Below are positions 11,572-24,780 of a stretch of DNA of 64,000 bases, in pieces. The translations under genes and the position numbers were made by a program. Source of the DNA: Tricholomella constricta (taxonomy: Eukaryota; Basidiomycota; Agaricomycetes; Agaricales; Lyophyllaceae); contig JAACJP010000006.1 in the NCBI GenBank assembly GCA_013368375.1, positions 930,001 to 994,000 on the forward strand, in the 5' to 3' direction. Numbering within the stretch: position 1 is the stretch's first letter; every line of letters begins with the position of its first letter. The notes under the pieces were generated by a model. It made no database searches, was not told the origin of the DNA, and saw nothing but the letters and a program-made list of their open reading frames with translations.

Positions 11572-13943
11572 TTAAACAACTTGTTGCAATTTAAGGAAAT
11601 TAGGCGTTCCCAAGCCGGTGACCTGCGGGGGTAAAGGGGGGTGAAGGTGAGTAAAATGTAACACAAAATATAAAATATCCCAGCTTACGGGGTCCCATCC
11701 TGCCCTGGCAGTGAAACCTATCGAAAATGGCGTTCTTAGACTCTGCCTATATGCAAAACCACATCAAGCTCACCTATAGTGCCGCATCCAGGGTTGGAGC
11801 CAGACACGATGTCGTTGAAGGTGCCCGCCCCGGTGGAGTAGATGAGGGGATTGATGAACCCGAGCGAGGGCTTCCCGTTTGCGAGACGGAAGTCGTTCAA
11901 GAGGGAAAAGACTCCGGCTACGGTCTGTTAGACGAAGCCGTCGCCATTTAGCTGAACCACGAAAAGAATGAGGAGATCGAGGTATCAACGCACGGGCGAG
12001 CTGGCACTTGTTCCTCCGACCGAAAAGATACGTCCACCAACGACGACCTGGAAACCATTTCCTTGGGCAGCAAGGTCAGGATATGCTCGTCCAGTCGGGC
12101 TAGAAAATAACAACAGATATTATTGCAGGGGCTTTGGGAGAAAAATATATCGCACTTGTAGAGACCTGAGAAAGTCGTCCCGAGACTGTTGAGGAAAGTG
12201 GAGACAGCAGCGTCCTGGTAACTCGGGCGAGCGAATAAACGGGAGAAGCCTCCGCCAGAGAAGCTGACCGCGACTTCGGGGTTGATCCGCGTCGTGCCTC
12301 CAACTGCCGTCACAAACGGGCATCTGCAATACAATGCTCAATGACATCCTTATTGAGCAAATGTGATCTTACGAAGCCGGGAATGCTGGCTGGAACAGTT
12401 TCTTATTGGTGCCGTCATTGGTGAGGCAGTCACCACCGCCAACGCTGTTTTTTTAAATTATCGTCAGCACGGCGGTAACAAGTTTGACAGGCTGGGCTCA
12501 CCCGAAATCCCCACTGGAGAAAAATACTGTGGTCCCAATGGAACCAAGTTGCGCGAACAGGTTGCAGACTTTGATGGCATAGTCTGCAGGAACCTATCAA
12601 GTGACATGAGATAGGGATAATGAAACGACTATCTGACTCACAGTCTGCTCATCATCTCCATATGAGGTGGTGATGGTTTGCGGGATGGTAGTTTGACCAA
12701 GAAGAAAGTTGAGCCAATCCAGGTAGGGTTCATTCGTGTCAGTAGGTGTCACAGAATCCGGAATGAACGGAGGCGAACCCCCGGTGCTACATGGCAATGA
12801 AGTGAAGAAACGCCAAGCCTGAGGATAAAACATACCTATAGTAGATGTTCGGCGTCGGGAATGACATACCAGTCGTGTATTGAATATCGAGGTTAGCCTT
12901 AAAGCGTTGTGAGAGAGATGTTAAAACCAGCGAGAGAAGAGATAGACCTCTACACCAGGATCATTCTGATTATCCTGACCACCATTAACGAGAACAGTGG
13001 TGTAACTTGATCCAAGGGCGTCTGTGCGGAATTTACTGAAGAATGACTTTTGGGGCGACAAATTCAATTCAAGGCAGATCAGTACGAAAGTAGGTGATCT
13101 GACCTGGAGATCTGCGCGATTTGCGTACTCCTGAAGGTATCCGGCAACGCCCAGCTGGTTGTCCTTGGTGGCCTGTGGTACATAGCTGGCAGTATTATAC
13201 AGGGCCCTTAAGCAATCGGGAGTGATCGTTGTGCCACAGCTTGCGGGCACGGCGGCAGTGATGTTGAAATCTGCATCATCAGCCAGGGGTACGATGTCAG
13301 GCTGGATGAAGCTGGTCGTGCGCATGCTGCGAAGAGTGCCGAAGTAGGTGGTGGGTGTAACGACGTCAACGTGAGAGTGAAGTTCACGAGGCAGAGAATA
13401 GCTCATCGAACGGACAACTCGTTCGGATGACGCTGCATGTCGATAAACATTATATTTGGTATCCAGCATGCGTTCGGCCTGAGCAACAGAAACACGGATG
13501 GTAACCCAGTCGCCGCCCCCTGTGCGATGGACGGCATTATCAGCGGATATTCCATGATGTTCAAGCCATGCGTCGACAGCTTCGATCGAGTCCTGATGTG
13601 GCGCAACGAGAGCTTCGGCTTCCGCAACAGACAAGTGCTTCCCGTACCTAGATGGTTAAATCTATCAGTTACATACGCCACGGAAAGAAAACCAGCGCAG
13701 TTACTTCACATGACTCGGATCACTCGTCTCCATCAAGTTGGCGATGAGGTCGTCAATTTTGCTCTGCTTAAGAGCGACCCGCATCTCGAACATGTGGTCA
13801 GATGGCGCAGGGGATTGATACTCCCATCCACGAGGTATCTCCAACCAAGAGTGTTTTTCCGCGACGTCATCCCAGCGCTTGGAAAGCGGTTTAGCAACGC
13901 ATAACTGCACGAGACCGACAGCAATTGCAAGAGACCAAATCAT
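11572..13943 (-). CDS. Secreted sedolisin (S53 family, tripeptidyl-peptidase type)
   Basis: There are twelve exons (from 13943-13705 to 11622-11572) with introns of 48 to 69 bases; the exon sum is 1758, giving 585 residues. An N-terminal signal peptide ([17 protein letters not shown]) is followed by the pro-kumamolisin activation domain ([16 protein letters not shown]) and the catalytic domain. The Glu and Asp of the triad lie in GVEANLDIQY, split by intron 12898-12947. The oxyanion Asp is in SSGDFGVGG and the nucleophile Ser in GGTSASSP. A calcium-site C-terminus ([20 protein letters not shown]) is present. Sedolisins are acid-active peptidases that release tripeptides from proteins outside the cell or in the vacuole. 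Length and residues are as expected for an active enzyme. A TATA-like AAAATATATAGC lies about 60 bases upstream, near 14000. Confidence 0.95.
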
Positions 13944-15033
13944 TGAGCGACGAATGTCTGTGGATGATCGGGATGACTGGCATTCAGCGCGAAGCTTTGC
14001 TAAAATATATAGCTTTTCGGTTCAGGATAGAAGCCTCTCTAATGCCATGGAGGTGTCAAGTGCGCACGGTGCGAAAGCATGAGATCAATTTTTTGTGAAT
14101 TTCGAATGTTTAACTGACTGATATGTGTAGCGATGTCCAAAGGAACTCCTGAGAGAAGGCAGGAGCGCATGGTCTCAACGACGACATAGTCCTTCGGGCC
14201 ACCGGCTGCCTGTGAACAAAGTCCGTTGAGCTATTTTTAGACTCACTTCACGCGTAGCAGTCCGGAGAAGACAAGAATTTTACTCACCAAGTCGTCGCAT
14301 GATGGTCATGTTGTTCTTGATCAGTCATCCCACCGTTCAAACTATCGCCGATTCCATGTGGTATTTCTGCCAGAGGCTACAGCGCGGTGCTTTGCCTAGT
14401 GCTTCCAAGATTAGATTCGCTACTCGGTACAGACAACAGCACGAGTCACTTGGTGGAATTAGATCCTGGAGCTTTTGTGTCCCGACCTTTGATCACGGTT
14501 CGTGGGCCATACCACACAGATGCTGGCTGACCTGCGACTCTTAACCATCACGCGCCTGATGTGCTTGAATGGAGTGTGCACTCTGGCTTTCGTGCAGGCT
14601 GTGACGCTCCACTGCGTTGGCGTTCGCGACCTGGATAGTCTCTGGATGCGCAGGCAGTGCTCAATTACACCCCTGGGACGAGACTGCCTAAGCCAATCCT
14701 CGTGCCAGCGCCTGGGATGCCGAACCTATGTCTCAGACCAGGCCCAGCTGTAGCTGTTCTGCGGGACAACCGCAACGTCCCTCAGCAACATAAACATCGA
14801 TATTCCAGTGTGCCGAGAAAGGCTCGTGCAACGTGCATCTTGGGGCTCGTAGCGCCGGGCTTGGTTTGGTCCTCGCCGTACACATACCTTCGCAACTGCG
14901 GACCCGCCATGCACGCCGGTATCGTGACCAAGTTGGCAGCAGTGGCACGGTAAACCCTGCCACTTGCCGAGGAACCATTGACTCCTCCAGCACAATGCTA
15001 CGCAGGGCCCACAAACCGCGTCCGACTACTCGT
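13944..15033. other. Degenerate intergenic region with one possible exon pair
   Basis: On the minus strand, an open segment with GTGAGT...CACAG splice signals (about 14330 down to 14046) would encode MTIMRRL joined to AAGGPKDYVVVETMRSC and so on. I do not recognise it and it may be a gene remnant. The remaining open frames are short and show no family resemblance. Confidence 0.25.
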
Positions 15034-15185
15034 GTGCTGGAGCCGAAACCTGGACCCCTCGAACATGTACATTGCTGGGACAAAAGGAAAACCTCGAACC
15101 CCACTACGGGTGCTGGAGCCGAAACCTGGACCCCTCGAACATATACATTGCTGGGACAAAAGGAAAACCTCGAACCCCACTACGG
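15034..15185. repeat. 76-bp direct tandem duplication
   Basis: Two copies, 15034-15109 and 15110-15185, start GTGCTGGAGCCGAAACC. The visible difference is ATGTACA versus ATATACA in the middle, so the duplication is recent. The block stays open in several frames but shows no recognisable protein. Confidence 0.9.
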
Positions 15186-15894
15186 GGCTTCACTTGCGAG
15201 GGAATTGGATATATCGACCGCGCCCCAGCTTTGCGAAGTGATGCGCGACATCGGCTGATGGATGAGGAGAGTAGGCGTCGGCTCCAACCAGGATTTCTGC
15301 AGCTTGAGCCTCTTATAACTGTGGCTGTGGTTTTCCGAAGGTCTCTGCCCTGGAGTAAAGCTACCAGCACCACATATGATAGCGAGCTTAGAAACATGAT
15401 CAAGCTTGTTGAGTGTAATACTATCCGTTGAATCCAAGGAAGATCACAGCGTTTTTTTCTGAAGATGATAGGTTAGAGTCTGTAGTGATTGTGAAAAAGC
15501 TCAAGGAAGAGAAAAGAGTAAATTGTCTGACTGGGAGAACGCAAAGCGATTTGAAGGAGTTTAGTGCCCTTGAGTTCAGTCTGGCTAATCCAATTCTAAT
15601 TCCCTTACGTTTGATCGTAGGATTGTCTCTCATACTTACGGACCTTCTTCTGTACCGGAGGAGGAGGAGGAGTATATTATACTGACAAGGTCCCTGAACA
15701 GGAACAGCCAGTTCACTGTGGGCCTACTTAAGTAATACATTATTTATCTACATTGTTAAGTACTATATCACTTATTTCGGCTTCCACAGTACACACATAC
15801 TTACGGAGGGGGGCGGAGATCATTCTTTTTTGAGAGGTAAGTCTCAAAATAGAGTCAACAGTCCCTCAGGGCATGCATGCGATTTATCGAGGCA
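15186..15894. other. Intergenic, includes a short GGA run
   Basis: No gene is supported. A (GGA)n run lies at about 15657-15671 and an AT-rich tract at 15725-15780. Part of this stretch could be the 3' untranslated end of the LINE on the minus strand, but its exact end was not found. Confidence 0.4.
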
Positions 15895-17341
15895 CTATGG
15901 AGCCTCTCGATGAATGTATAATGGTTCACCGTAGTAAATTTGAAGCACATCATAAGCATATTTCGCCATCAACGCGATTGTTACTCTTTGTGCCATCAGT
16001 TTTCTGAATCTGACCACAGGTTCATCAGTTTGGTTTCGGATGTGTAGATTTGGAAGTTCCTCATCCACTCGGTCAAGGAATTGACTTCGAAGGTTGACCA
16101 ACGGTGGGTGTGAGCACAATAGCATGGCATGGCTCGCATCTTCCAGACCGTCTTTGCAGAGTCTGCAAAATCTAAGGTTGCGAGGTACTATATCACGTCC
16201 TCTCTCCTTCCACCTTAGTCGCTCCATTGCTAACAAGTGGCAGGAGAGTACAACCTGTGTCAATGCCTTTCGGTGAGCTGGGTTTGGAACTCGTAGATAA
16301 TGTCTAAAGCACATTACTTTCTTTACAAGAGTTCCATTTTCCCTTTCTTCTCTGTCAATCAATAAGTCTCGTATTCGATCTGATGACCTTATGCTTTCTT
16401 CAATCCATTTTTTGGCAGAGAGTTCAATCTTTTCAATTAGATTGTCAATCACTTCTGTAGTTGGCATACTTTCTGGTAGTGTCCATAAGATAGGCCTTGG
16501 TAGATTTGCCAGTACAATTCTCATGTCATTAAACCATGATTTCTGACCTTGGTGGGCCAGAGTTAGAGATTCTGCCATTGCATTATAGACCAGGCGATCT
16601 TGTGGGAGATTCACCACACTTTTGAGAAATTTCAGAGCCAGAATCACTCGCCGGTATCTTATTGGCATCAAGCCTGTTTCTGAAAATAGAATAGCCCTCA
16701 TTGAGCGTGCATGGATTCCCAGCATTCGCCTGATATAGTAGTGTTGTACCTTCTCTAGGCTCTCTAGATGGCTGTCATTAACATCCAGCACCACCTCACA
16801 CCCTGCTATCAGGTATGGGTCCACTCTTGCCATGTATAGTGTGCGTGACTCCCATACAGGGATGTCTCCCACAAAACGTTGAACACCCAGACACATATTT
16901 GCTGCTCGTAAAGCCTTAGCAGCATTAGCCTGATATTGTTCCGCAAAAGTGTTTGAATCGGTCTGGAAGTGTATACCAACATATTGGAAGTCATCAACTT
17001 CTCTCAACAGGTAGTTTCCAAGGTAGAAAGCCTGTTGTTGGTTTGGCTGCTTATTTATGCTGCTGAACACACATTTATCCAGTTGGGGCTCACATCCATT
17101 GTCACTTGCCCATATTTCCATGTCATTGAGTTTGCCCTGGAAGGCAGTGGGGCATGGGGTCACAATCATAATATCATCTGCATGTTCAGCCTGTGAGACT
17201 TGACTTCCGTTAAGTCTAAAGTCCCCAGGATATGTTCCAACCTTAAGATCTGACATGTGCACATTCCAGAAGTTGGGGGAGCTAGGGTCTCCAGTGAGTA
17301 GTCCGAGGTTGCATGTGAATCTCTCGGATATCATGATCGGG
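15895..17341 (-). mobile_element. 5'-truncated LINE: reverse transcriptase C-terminal part
   Basis: One uninterrupted minus-strand frame encodes 479 residues. It contains the reverse transcriptase motif with the catalytic pair (QAEHADDIMIV), then thumb and C-terminal domains, and a late Cys/His cluster (FCRLCKDGLEDASHAMLLC), the usual layout of non-LTR retrotransposons. Upstream of residue 1 the frame meets a TAG and homology ends at about 17341, so fingers, palm start, endonuclease and ORF1 are missing, as expected from incomplete reverse transcription. The part that remains has no stop, so the insertion is not very old. Confidence 0.85.
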
Positions 17342-17497
17342 GTCTAGACAATCCCCACGTGTGAGCACAGCTTACATGATACATCTCTTCATCGTCACTG
17401 ACGGCGAGCAACCTTTACGAGTTACGACCACGCCGATACCACGAATCGAGTCCGTTCTTAACTGAACAGTCTCCGCCACATAATTCCCTCTTTCCCG

Positions 17498-20400
17498 ATG
17501 CAAGAGGCTGAAGAACAAGGTACGTTACTTCGGATATCGAGTGGCATACGAGCGAACGCTAATTAGAGGTCTTTCGGTGTAGATACATGTCGCATTTGCA
17601 GTGCTCCAGCTGAAGTAGACCAGCCTCTCTTCCACCCATGCAAATGCTCTGGTACAATTCGGTATATCCACCAAGACTGGCAAGTGAAACTGTCTCCGGG
17701 AGCGTATCTCTACTAACACGCGGCTTGACAGTTTGACCACATGGCTTTCTCACAGCAAGAAAAAAAACTGCGATGTGTGCAAGCACTCGTATGCGTTCAC
17801 CAAAGGCAAGTTAACATCGGCTCAATAGAATGTTGTGCTGATTGTACGTTCTCAGTCTATGCGCCCGACATGCCCTCGACACTACCGCCGGTACTCTTGA
17901 TCAGGCGATTACTCCAGCAAGGTTTATTCGCGCTTCTATTTGGACTCAGGGGAATCGTTGTTGGAATCATATGGCTTGCGGCTCTTCCTTGGGCGACAGT
18001 CTGGACGTGGAGGATGTATTTTTCGATGGGAGAGTCAACGTACGTCATTCTACGTCTATGAATGAATCTCACAAGCGAACGCGTTTTTATAGTGCTTGGT
18101 GGATAAGCGGTCATCCCCGACCCGTTTCTGACCAGGAAAGCCCCTTTTACTACAATATCCACTCCGACGATTCCACACCTCCACCCAAGACATTCATAGG
18201 ACGGCTTACGAGTCATCCAGTGTGGACGGCCCTGTCCGCTGATATATTCACGGGACAAATCATAGCATCTCTCATTGTCCTCACGTTTGTGGCGGTCTTC
18301 CTTCTCCGAGAATGGATCTCCCAGAACGCGAGACCAGGTGTCTTCGAAGACGAGGAGGTGCTGCCTGAGGACCCTCAATTTCGCGTTGATTTTCCAGCTC
18401 CCGCTGCGCGGCCAGGGGGGCCGCAGCCCAGGGAGAACAATCCCTTGGACGAAGCTCTTGCCAGGCGCCAGATAGAAACACTGAGGGCTCTCGATGCACT
18501 GCGCGCCCGTGATGGCGTTAATGGGCACATGGTTGGAGGTGAGAGGCTTCACGGCAGATCCCCAATTGATCTACCCCGGAAGAAGGGTAAAGGACGACAA
18601 GGAAGACAGGGACGAAAAGACCGATTTGACTCTGACCTGCGCGCGGCCACGCGGAGAAAGTTACATCCTGGAGGCCTGGCGGATGATGGTGATGGCGACA
18701 GAGACCCTGAACAAGAGCGCATGAAACGAAAGTCGTTTTCTCGCCGCGTCTTTACAGCACGGATGGCTGGCGCTAGGCGAAAAGCGGCCCTGGCTGCCAG
18801 TGGTGGCGCACCACCTTTGGCTAGAGTCCCTCCATTGCAGGTTGACCCCAAGTTTGAATTTACTTTCAAGGCCAACACCCAAGTTGTGGGACTCGCAGCG
18901 GAAAATGCATCAGAGGCTTGCACTACGGATTCAGGCTTGACTGACGCCCTCTCGACGACTGTCTTCCCTGCTGTCACCCTTGAGCCGCCCAGGGCCACCA
19001 TCCCGTTTTCTTTCGTCCATGTGAATTCGTCGCCCTTATCTCCCACGACCCCGCACGAGGATGAGATTGAAGTAGGTTTGGCCCCATCGTCATCTTCATC
19101 CTCTCTAAATCATAGCAAAACTCGGCGCCCTCCCCTCCCCACATCTATTCTTCCTGCACTTGGGACTTCAACCCCACGAGTTATTTCGCCTGTTCAGACA
19201 CCGGCAGAACATTCAAGCTTGGCTACCTATCGTGCTCCTGAAGAATTAGAGGCCGGTCCATCTCGACTGCCTGCTTCCTTGATAGAGGCAAGCGACGACG
19301 GCGAGGATGACAGTGAGAGTGAGCAGGACTTTACACAACAGGACTTCGCTGCCTACTTTGGGGAACCGGCCCTTCCTCTTGAGCTTGAGGATCTCCCTAT
19401 CCTAAAAATTCAGAACGACGAGGAGACAGACAATGAAGCTGAGGAAGGGCCCTGGAGGTTTAGAATGCGGGAAGAGCCGGAAGCGTCTGAAAATGAGGAA
19501 GAGGATGACGAAGGGGAGGACGAAGAAGCGGAAGAGGAAGCAGCAGCAGGAATGGAGCGCTTCGCGTTTGATGAGTGGGAGGACATTGAATTAGAGGGCG
19601 AGGCGCCAGACCTTCCCCCAATCGCAGACCCCGAGGTGGGTGCGGCTCCCCATGGTCAGGAGGGAGCTAGAGATGATCGAGCTCCTGTGGGTGGCGGAGT
19701 TCCTGCTGACCTTGCTGAAGAACTGGAGGGCAATGTCGAAGACGACATGGAAGGCGCTATGGAAGGTAGGCGGTTGACCAGCCATGTATCTGTCCGTTTG
19801 TTGATTTTTTCGATTAAGCTATTGGAATGAGAGGCCCTATATATGGAGTCTTGCAAAATGTCCTTCCATTTCTGCTTACAGATCGAATTCCATTGACGAT
19901 TCTTCCTACAGGCTGCGTTGATGATATTTGTCCTTGATACTGCCATTGGTCTTGGAATTTGGATTCCCTTTACTGTTGGGAAGTCCGCGGCTTTGTTATC
20001 AGTATGTCTCGTCATGTTCTTTCTTTGAGGTCCCTAATTTGCTTTCAGCTGGATCCTCCTCGTTTTCTTCAAATCTTACATCTTCCTATACGCGCAATTC
20101 GCGTCATCACAGACCCCGTCGTAGACACAGTCGTTTTCTTCCTCGTCGAGCTCTTATTCCCCCCCATCAAGCGCGCGCTTTTCAATAGTGTTAGCTCCGT
20201 ATCCAATTTCGTTCTGTTCCTTGTCGGCAAGTCATTAGGACAGACCGTGGTCGATGGCATCGTCGGTGCAACAACAAAACTGGTGAGATGTTCCTGACCA
20301 ATTGCCCTTCCTTGGATTTACATTCGTCGTACAGGGGTCGAATGTCGCCAATCTGACCGACAACCCTCTGGAGCACCTTTTCGCATGGACATCATCTACA

Positions 20401-22825
20401 CCTCAGCCTCAAACGAGTGCGGCATCTCCCTCGTTTGTGTCAGCTTGCTTGGATAAGCTTGTAGATTTGGCCGAGCCGCAATTTGCCTGGCTAGGGATGA
20501 GAGTTCGACTCGCTTCGCTGCACGTGCAGTTAATTTGGATACGACTCGCGGTCGGTGAAGCACCAGCAGATAGGGCATTCGCCATCATTCTAGGCTATGC
20601 TGTCGTCGGTCTGGCCGTCGCCATCTATTTGAACCTTTTGACTGTAGGGAATGCAAGGTCCGCAGGGAGGGCTGTCAGGAGCGCTGTTCGCCAACAGCTG
20701 CTGGTTCTCAAGGTTTATCGTGATCGATTTCTTTTGTAACAAGATTGCTTATTGAATCATTCAGGTGGCTTCCTTTATCTTTATCGAACTGGTTACTTTT
20801 CCTCTTTCCTGTGGGATCGTCCTGGACCTGTGTACTGTCTGGTTGTTCCCTGAAGCAAACCTTACATCTCGCGCAGCCTTCTTCGTTCAGGCCCCTCTGA
20901 CTGCCACGTTCTACCACTGGGTCGCCGGGACCATGTTCATGTTCGTAGTTTCTTTTGGCTGTCATCCTCGAGGAAATATTGGATTTATATTATTACTATA
21001 GGTATGCCTTTGCAGTCCTTTTGTCAGGATGTCGAGCCGTTATGCGCGCAGGTGCAATGTGGTTCATCAAAGATCCTCAAGACCAGAACTCTCATCCCAT
21101 CCGCGACATCCTTGACCGACCAACTCTCACCCAGCTCCGCAAAATCTGCGTCAGTGGGTTGTTGTATTCCTGCGTGGTGGCTTGTGTTGTCGGCAGTGTG
21201 GCAGGCCTCCTATTACTCGGTAATAAGTCTATCATGCCTTTCCGATGGAAGAACAGGTCGGTATCCTTACATTTGCCGTTTAAACAAATGCTTACTGCGA
21301 ATGAAACCACAGGGCGCCACTTTCCAATGTGCCAGTCGATCTTCTCTTTCTGCACCTTGTGCTGCCGTACACAATGCATTATTTCCGACCCAAGAAGGCG
21401 TTGAAGGAGTTTGCGACTATTATTTGGAAGGCTCTAGCCAAGCGATTGCGCCTGACGTCATACTTTTTCGGCGGTCGTCACCCAGCTGAGGAACGTTCTA
21501 AACGATGGAGACTATTCTCTTCTCAACCAAGAGAGGAAGCTCCTGTCGCAGACGGGTCATTTCGCCGCGTCCCTGCCACGGACAATCTGGCGCTTCCTCG
21601 CGACATGCGGGCGACAGTCGGCGTCACAGAAAACGGCGAACCAGTTGACGAACAAGCAAGTCAACTCATGGCCGACCAGAACGCCGAGACCGAGAAAGCG
21701 AAACGCAACATCAACGAAGACTTCATGATTGTGTACATCCCGCCCGCATTCCGGTACCGCGTCATATGCTTCATCGCCCTGCTCTGGGTGATTGGCGCTA
21801 TCCTGCTCGGGTTGACCGTCGCCCTGCCCATCCTCCTCGGCCGACGTGTCTTCGAGCTCTTTACCCCGCGCGACGTGCACGATGGATACTCCCTCATTGT
21901 TGGCTTCTACCTTCTCTGGGGTTTCTACCTCGTCGGCTCCGCCATCGACCGCCTCGACAAGCGGCGCCAGCGCGTGTCCGGGTTCGGAGACCGTACACGC
22001 ACCCGCGCTGACCTCCCCGTCCTCGTCATCAAGCGAGGGCTCCTCTGGCTTGCAAAATCCGGATACATGGCACTCTGCTTGGGCATCGTCATCCCAACGC
22101 TCATATCGTTCGTCATCGACCTGTACATCATCCTCCCGATCCGGTTTACGATCGACCCCGCGATGACACCACGGATCCGCGTGGTGGATACATGGGCGCT
22201 GGGACTGTTGTACGTGAAGATTGCTTTGCACGCGACGCGGATCCAGCCGCCGAACAGGATCTCGCGGGGCATCCAACATGTACGTGATTTTAAACGGCAT
22301 CGTTGTTGCGTTGCTCTAAATTGTTTTGTTTTGTTTTGTTTTCGCTAGATCATAAACAATGGGTGGACCAAGAGCGACCCAGCACAGGCCACGAAGGAGG
22401 TCATCGGCCCCGTCGTTGGCGGCCTTCTGGGAATGATCATCTTCCCCGGCGCCGTCTTCCGCACCATGCAGTACTTCTTCCCGCACATGTCCCTGGACGA
22501 CAAGTTCATATGTAAGTATTCAGACTCATTTGCCGCCTACCCCTTCTGGAACATCTCTGCTAACTCACGTCTACCCGTCGCAGTTATGCATGTATATCCT
22601 GCGATATTTATGCTCGCTGGACTGGTGCGCTCGGCGGTTGTGCTGTACGGCCTGCTCGCGTCGTGGTCGCAGTCCATCCGGGACAAGGAGTTTTTGGTGG
22701 AGATGCGGCTACGCAATCATGAGCCGGAGAGGGAAAAAGTGGATGTGACGGCGGAGGAGGGGCAGGAGAGGGTAGGCAGTTCGGGGCTGAACCGACAGGT
22801 GGGACTGGATGCGGTGGACATATAA
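17498..22825 (+). CDS. SSM4: DOA10/SSM4-type ER membrane RING-CH E3 ubiquitin ligase
   Basis: Fourteen exons (17498-17519 through 22584-22825) sum to 4596 bases, 1531 residues. The N-terminus carries a RING-CH (C4HC3) finger: CRIC, then HPCKCSGTIRYIHQDCL, TW and CDVCKHSYAF. Many hydrophobic membrane segments follow, with a long acidic, disordered region between about residues 200 and 680 (for example ENEEEDDEGEDEEAEE). The later part has paired helices typical of the family, including LDTAIGLGIWIPFTVGKSAA and LGIVIPTLISFVIDLYIILP. DOA10 ubiquitinates misfolded or short-lived proteins at the ER and inner nuclear membrane for proteasomal degradation. Introns 2 and 3 begin GCAAGT rather than GT. 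The start was chosen as the first ATG giving the RING-CH after splicing a 22-base first exon. Confidence 0.93.
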
Positions 22826-23114
22826 TTTGTAATCTTTGCACTGGTCACCACTCGTTATACACATGTACATTATGAACGATGCATAAAGTAATAACACCAC
22901 GGACGCAAATCAATCTGAAGCCAGGAAGAGCCAGGACCTCACCAAAACGTACTTAGCAATCGACTATTTCTTCAGAGGCTCCAAGGCGCTCTGTTACAGA
23001 ACGAGGTGGTAAGTTTGCTCCGTAGAGCTGCAGATGAGATATAGAGAATACAACTATAGGAGTACAATAATGATAAGATATGCCAGGAACCCCTAATAGA
23101 CGACAGCAAAGACT

Positions 23115-23700
<586 letters not shown>

Positions 23701-23989
23701 TGCAAAAGTAGAGTGGAAGTTGGTAGTGGTGTGGTGGTGGCGGGGGGCGAAAAGTGAGGGAATCGAGACTAAACGCTGCTGGTTATTTATACAAACAACG
23801 ACGCGTCGGCCCACGTGACGAGCGCGTCCTCACTGATCAACAAACGGAAAGTCTGCACAGCCACTGGCGGGTCATATATAAGCAGCGAGGTGGCAGCGTG
23901 ACCCTCCCATCCACTCGTTGCATCCGCACCACCATCACCACCACCACAACACACTTACTCTCACCACCACTCAAACTTTTTAATCAAAC
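23701..23989. promoter_or_regulatory. Bidirectional H3-H4 promoter, copy 1
   Basis: The 289 bases separate the two starts. A TATA box for H4 (TATATA, 23875-23880) and one for H3 on the other strand (reverse of 23783-23791, TATAAATAA) are visible, with a CACGTG core between them. A CAC/CCA-rich run precedes the H4 start. The layout mirrors that of copy 2. Confidence 0.8.
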
Positions 23990-24410
<421 letters not shown>

Positions 24411-24780
24411 AGTTATTTGTTGGGTTGCATTGTATTGTATTTTACTGTATCATTACTATTTATCTCTCCATTTGCATCTCTATTTGACAAGCGCTGTCTT
24501 TTCAGGCAATTGACTTCGCCGTTGCTCACGGTGCAGGCGTTGCTCCCACGTGCTGACCAGTGATCGAGTTCTCATTGAGTTGCGAGCGCCTTTGGAGCTC
24601 AAATGGCATTCCGTCCGGCAAGTAGAGTTATTCAGATTGTGAATACTCCCGTCGATGTTCCGCGGCCGACAAATTGCCCCTGTCGTTGTGCCGAGGATTC
24701 TCCGTTTGATAAATATTGTTCACGCTTGCCCCTCGCGAAAATCTTGCGACAGGTCCTCCCGACATCACACTCAACTCTAA
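24411..24780. other. Intergenic between H4 and F-box gene
   Basis: No gene is seen. It holds the H4 3' region and the upstream region of the F-box-like gene. Confidence 0.6.

Noticed and set aside
19591..20015. Minus open frames over the DOA10 acidic region
   Set aside because: Opposite strand of a confirmed gene; composition explained by acidic codons.
21557..22300. 247-codon minus frame within DOA10
   Set aside because: Shadow of the GC-rich membrane-domain exon; composition reflects the complement of the plus-strand gene.
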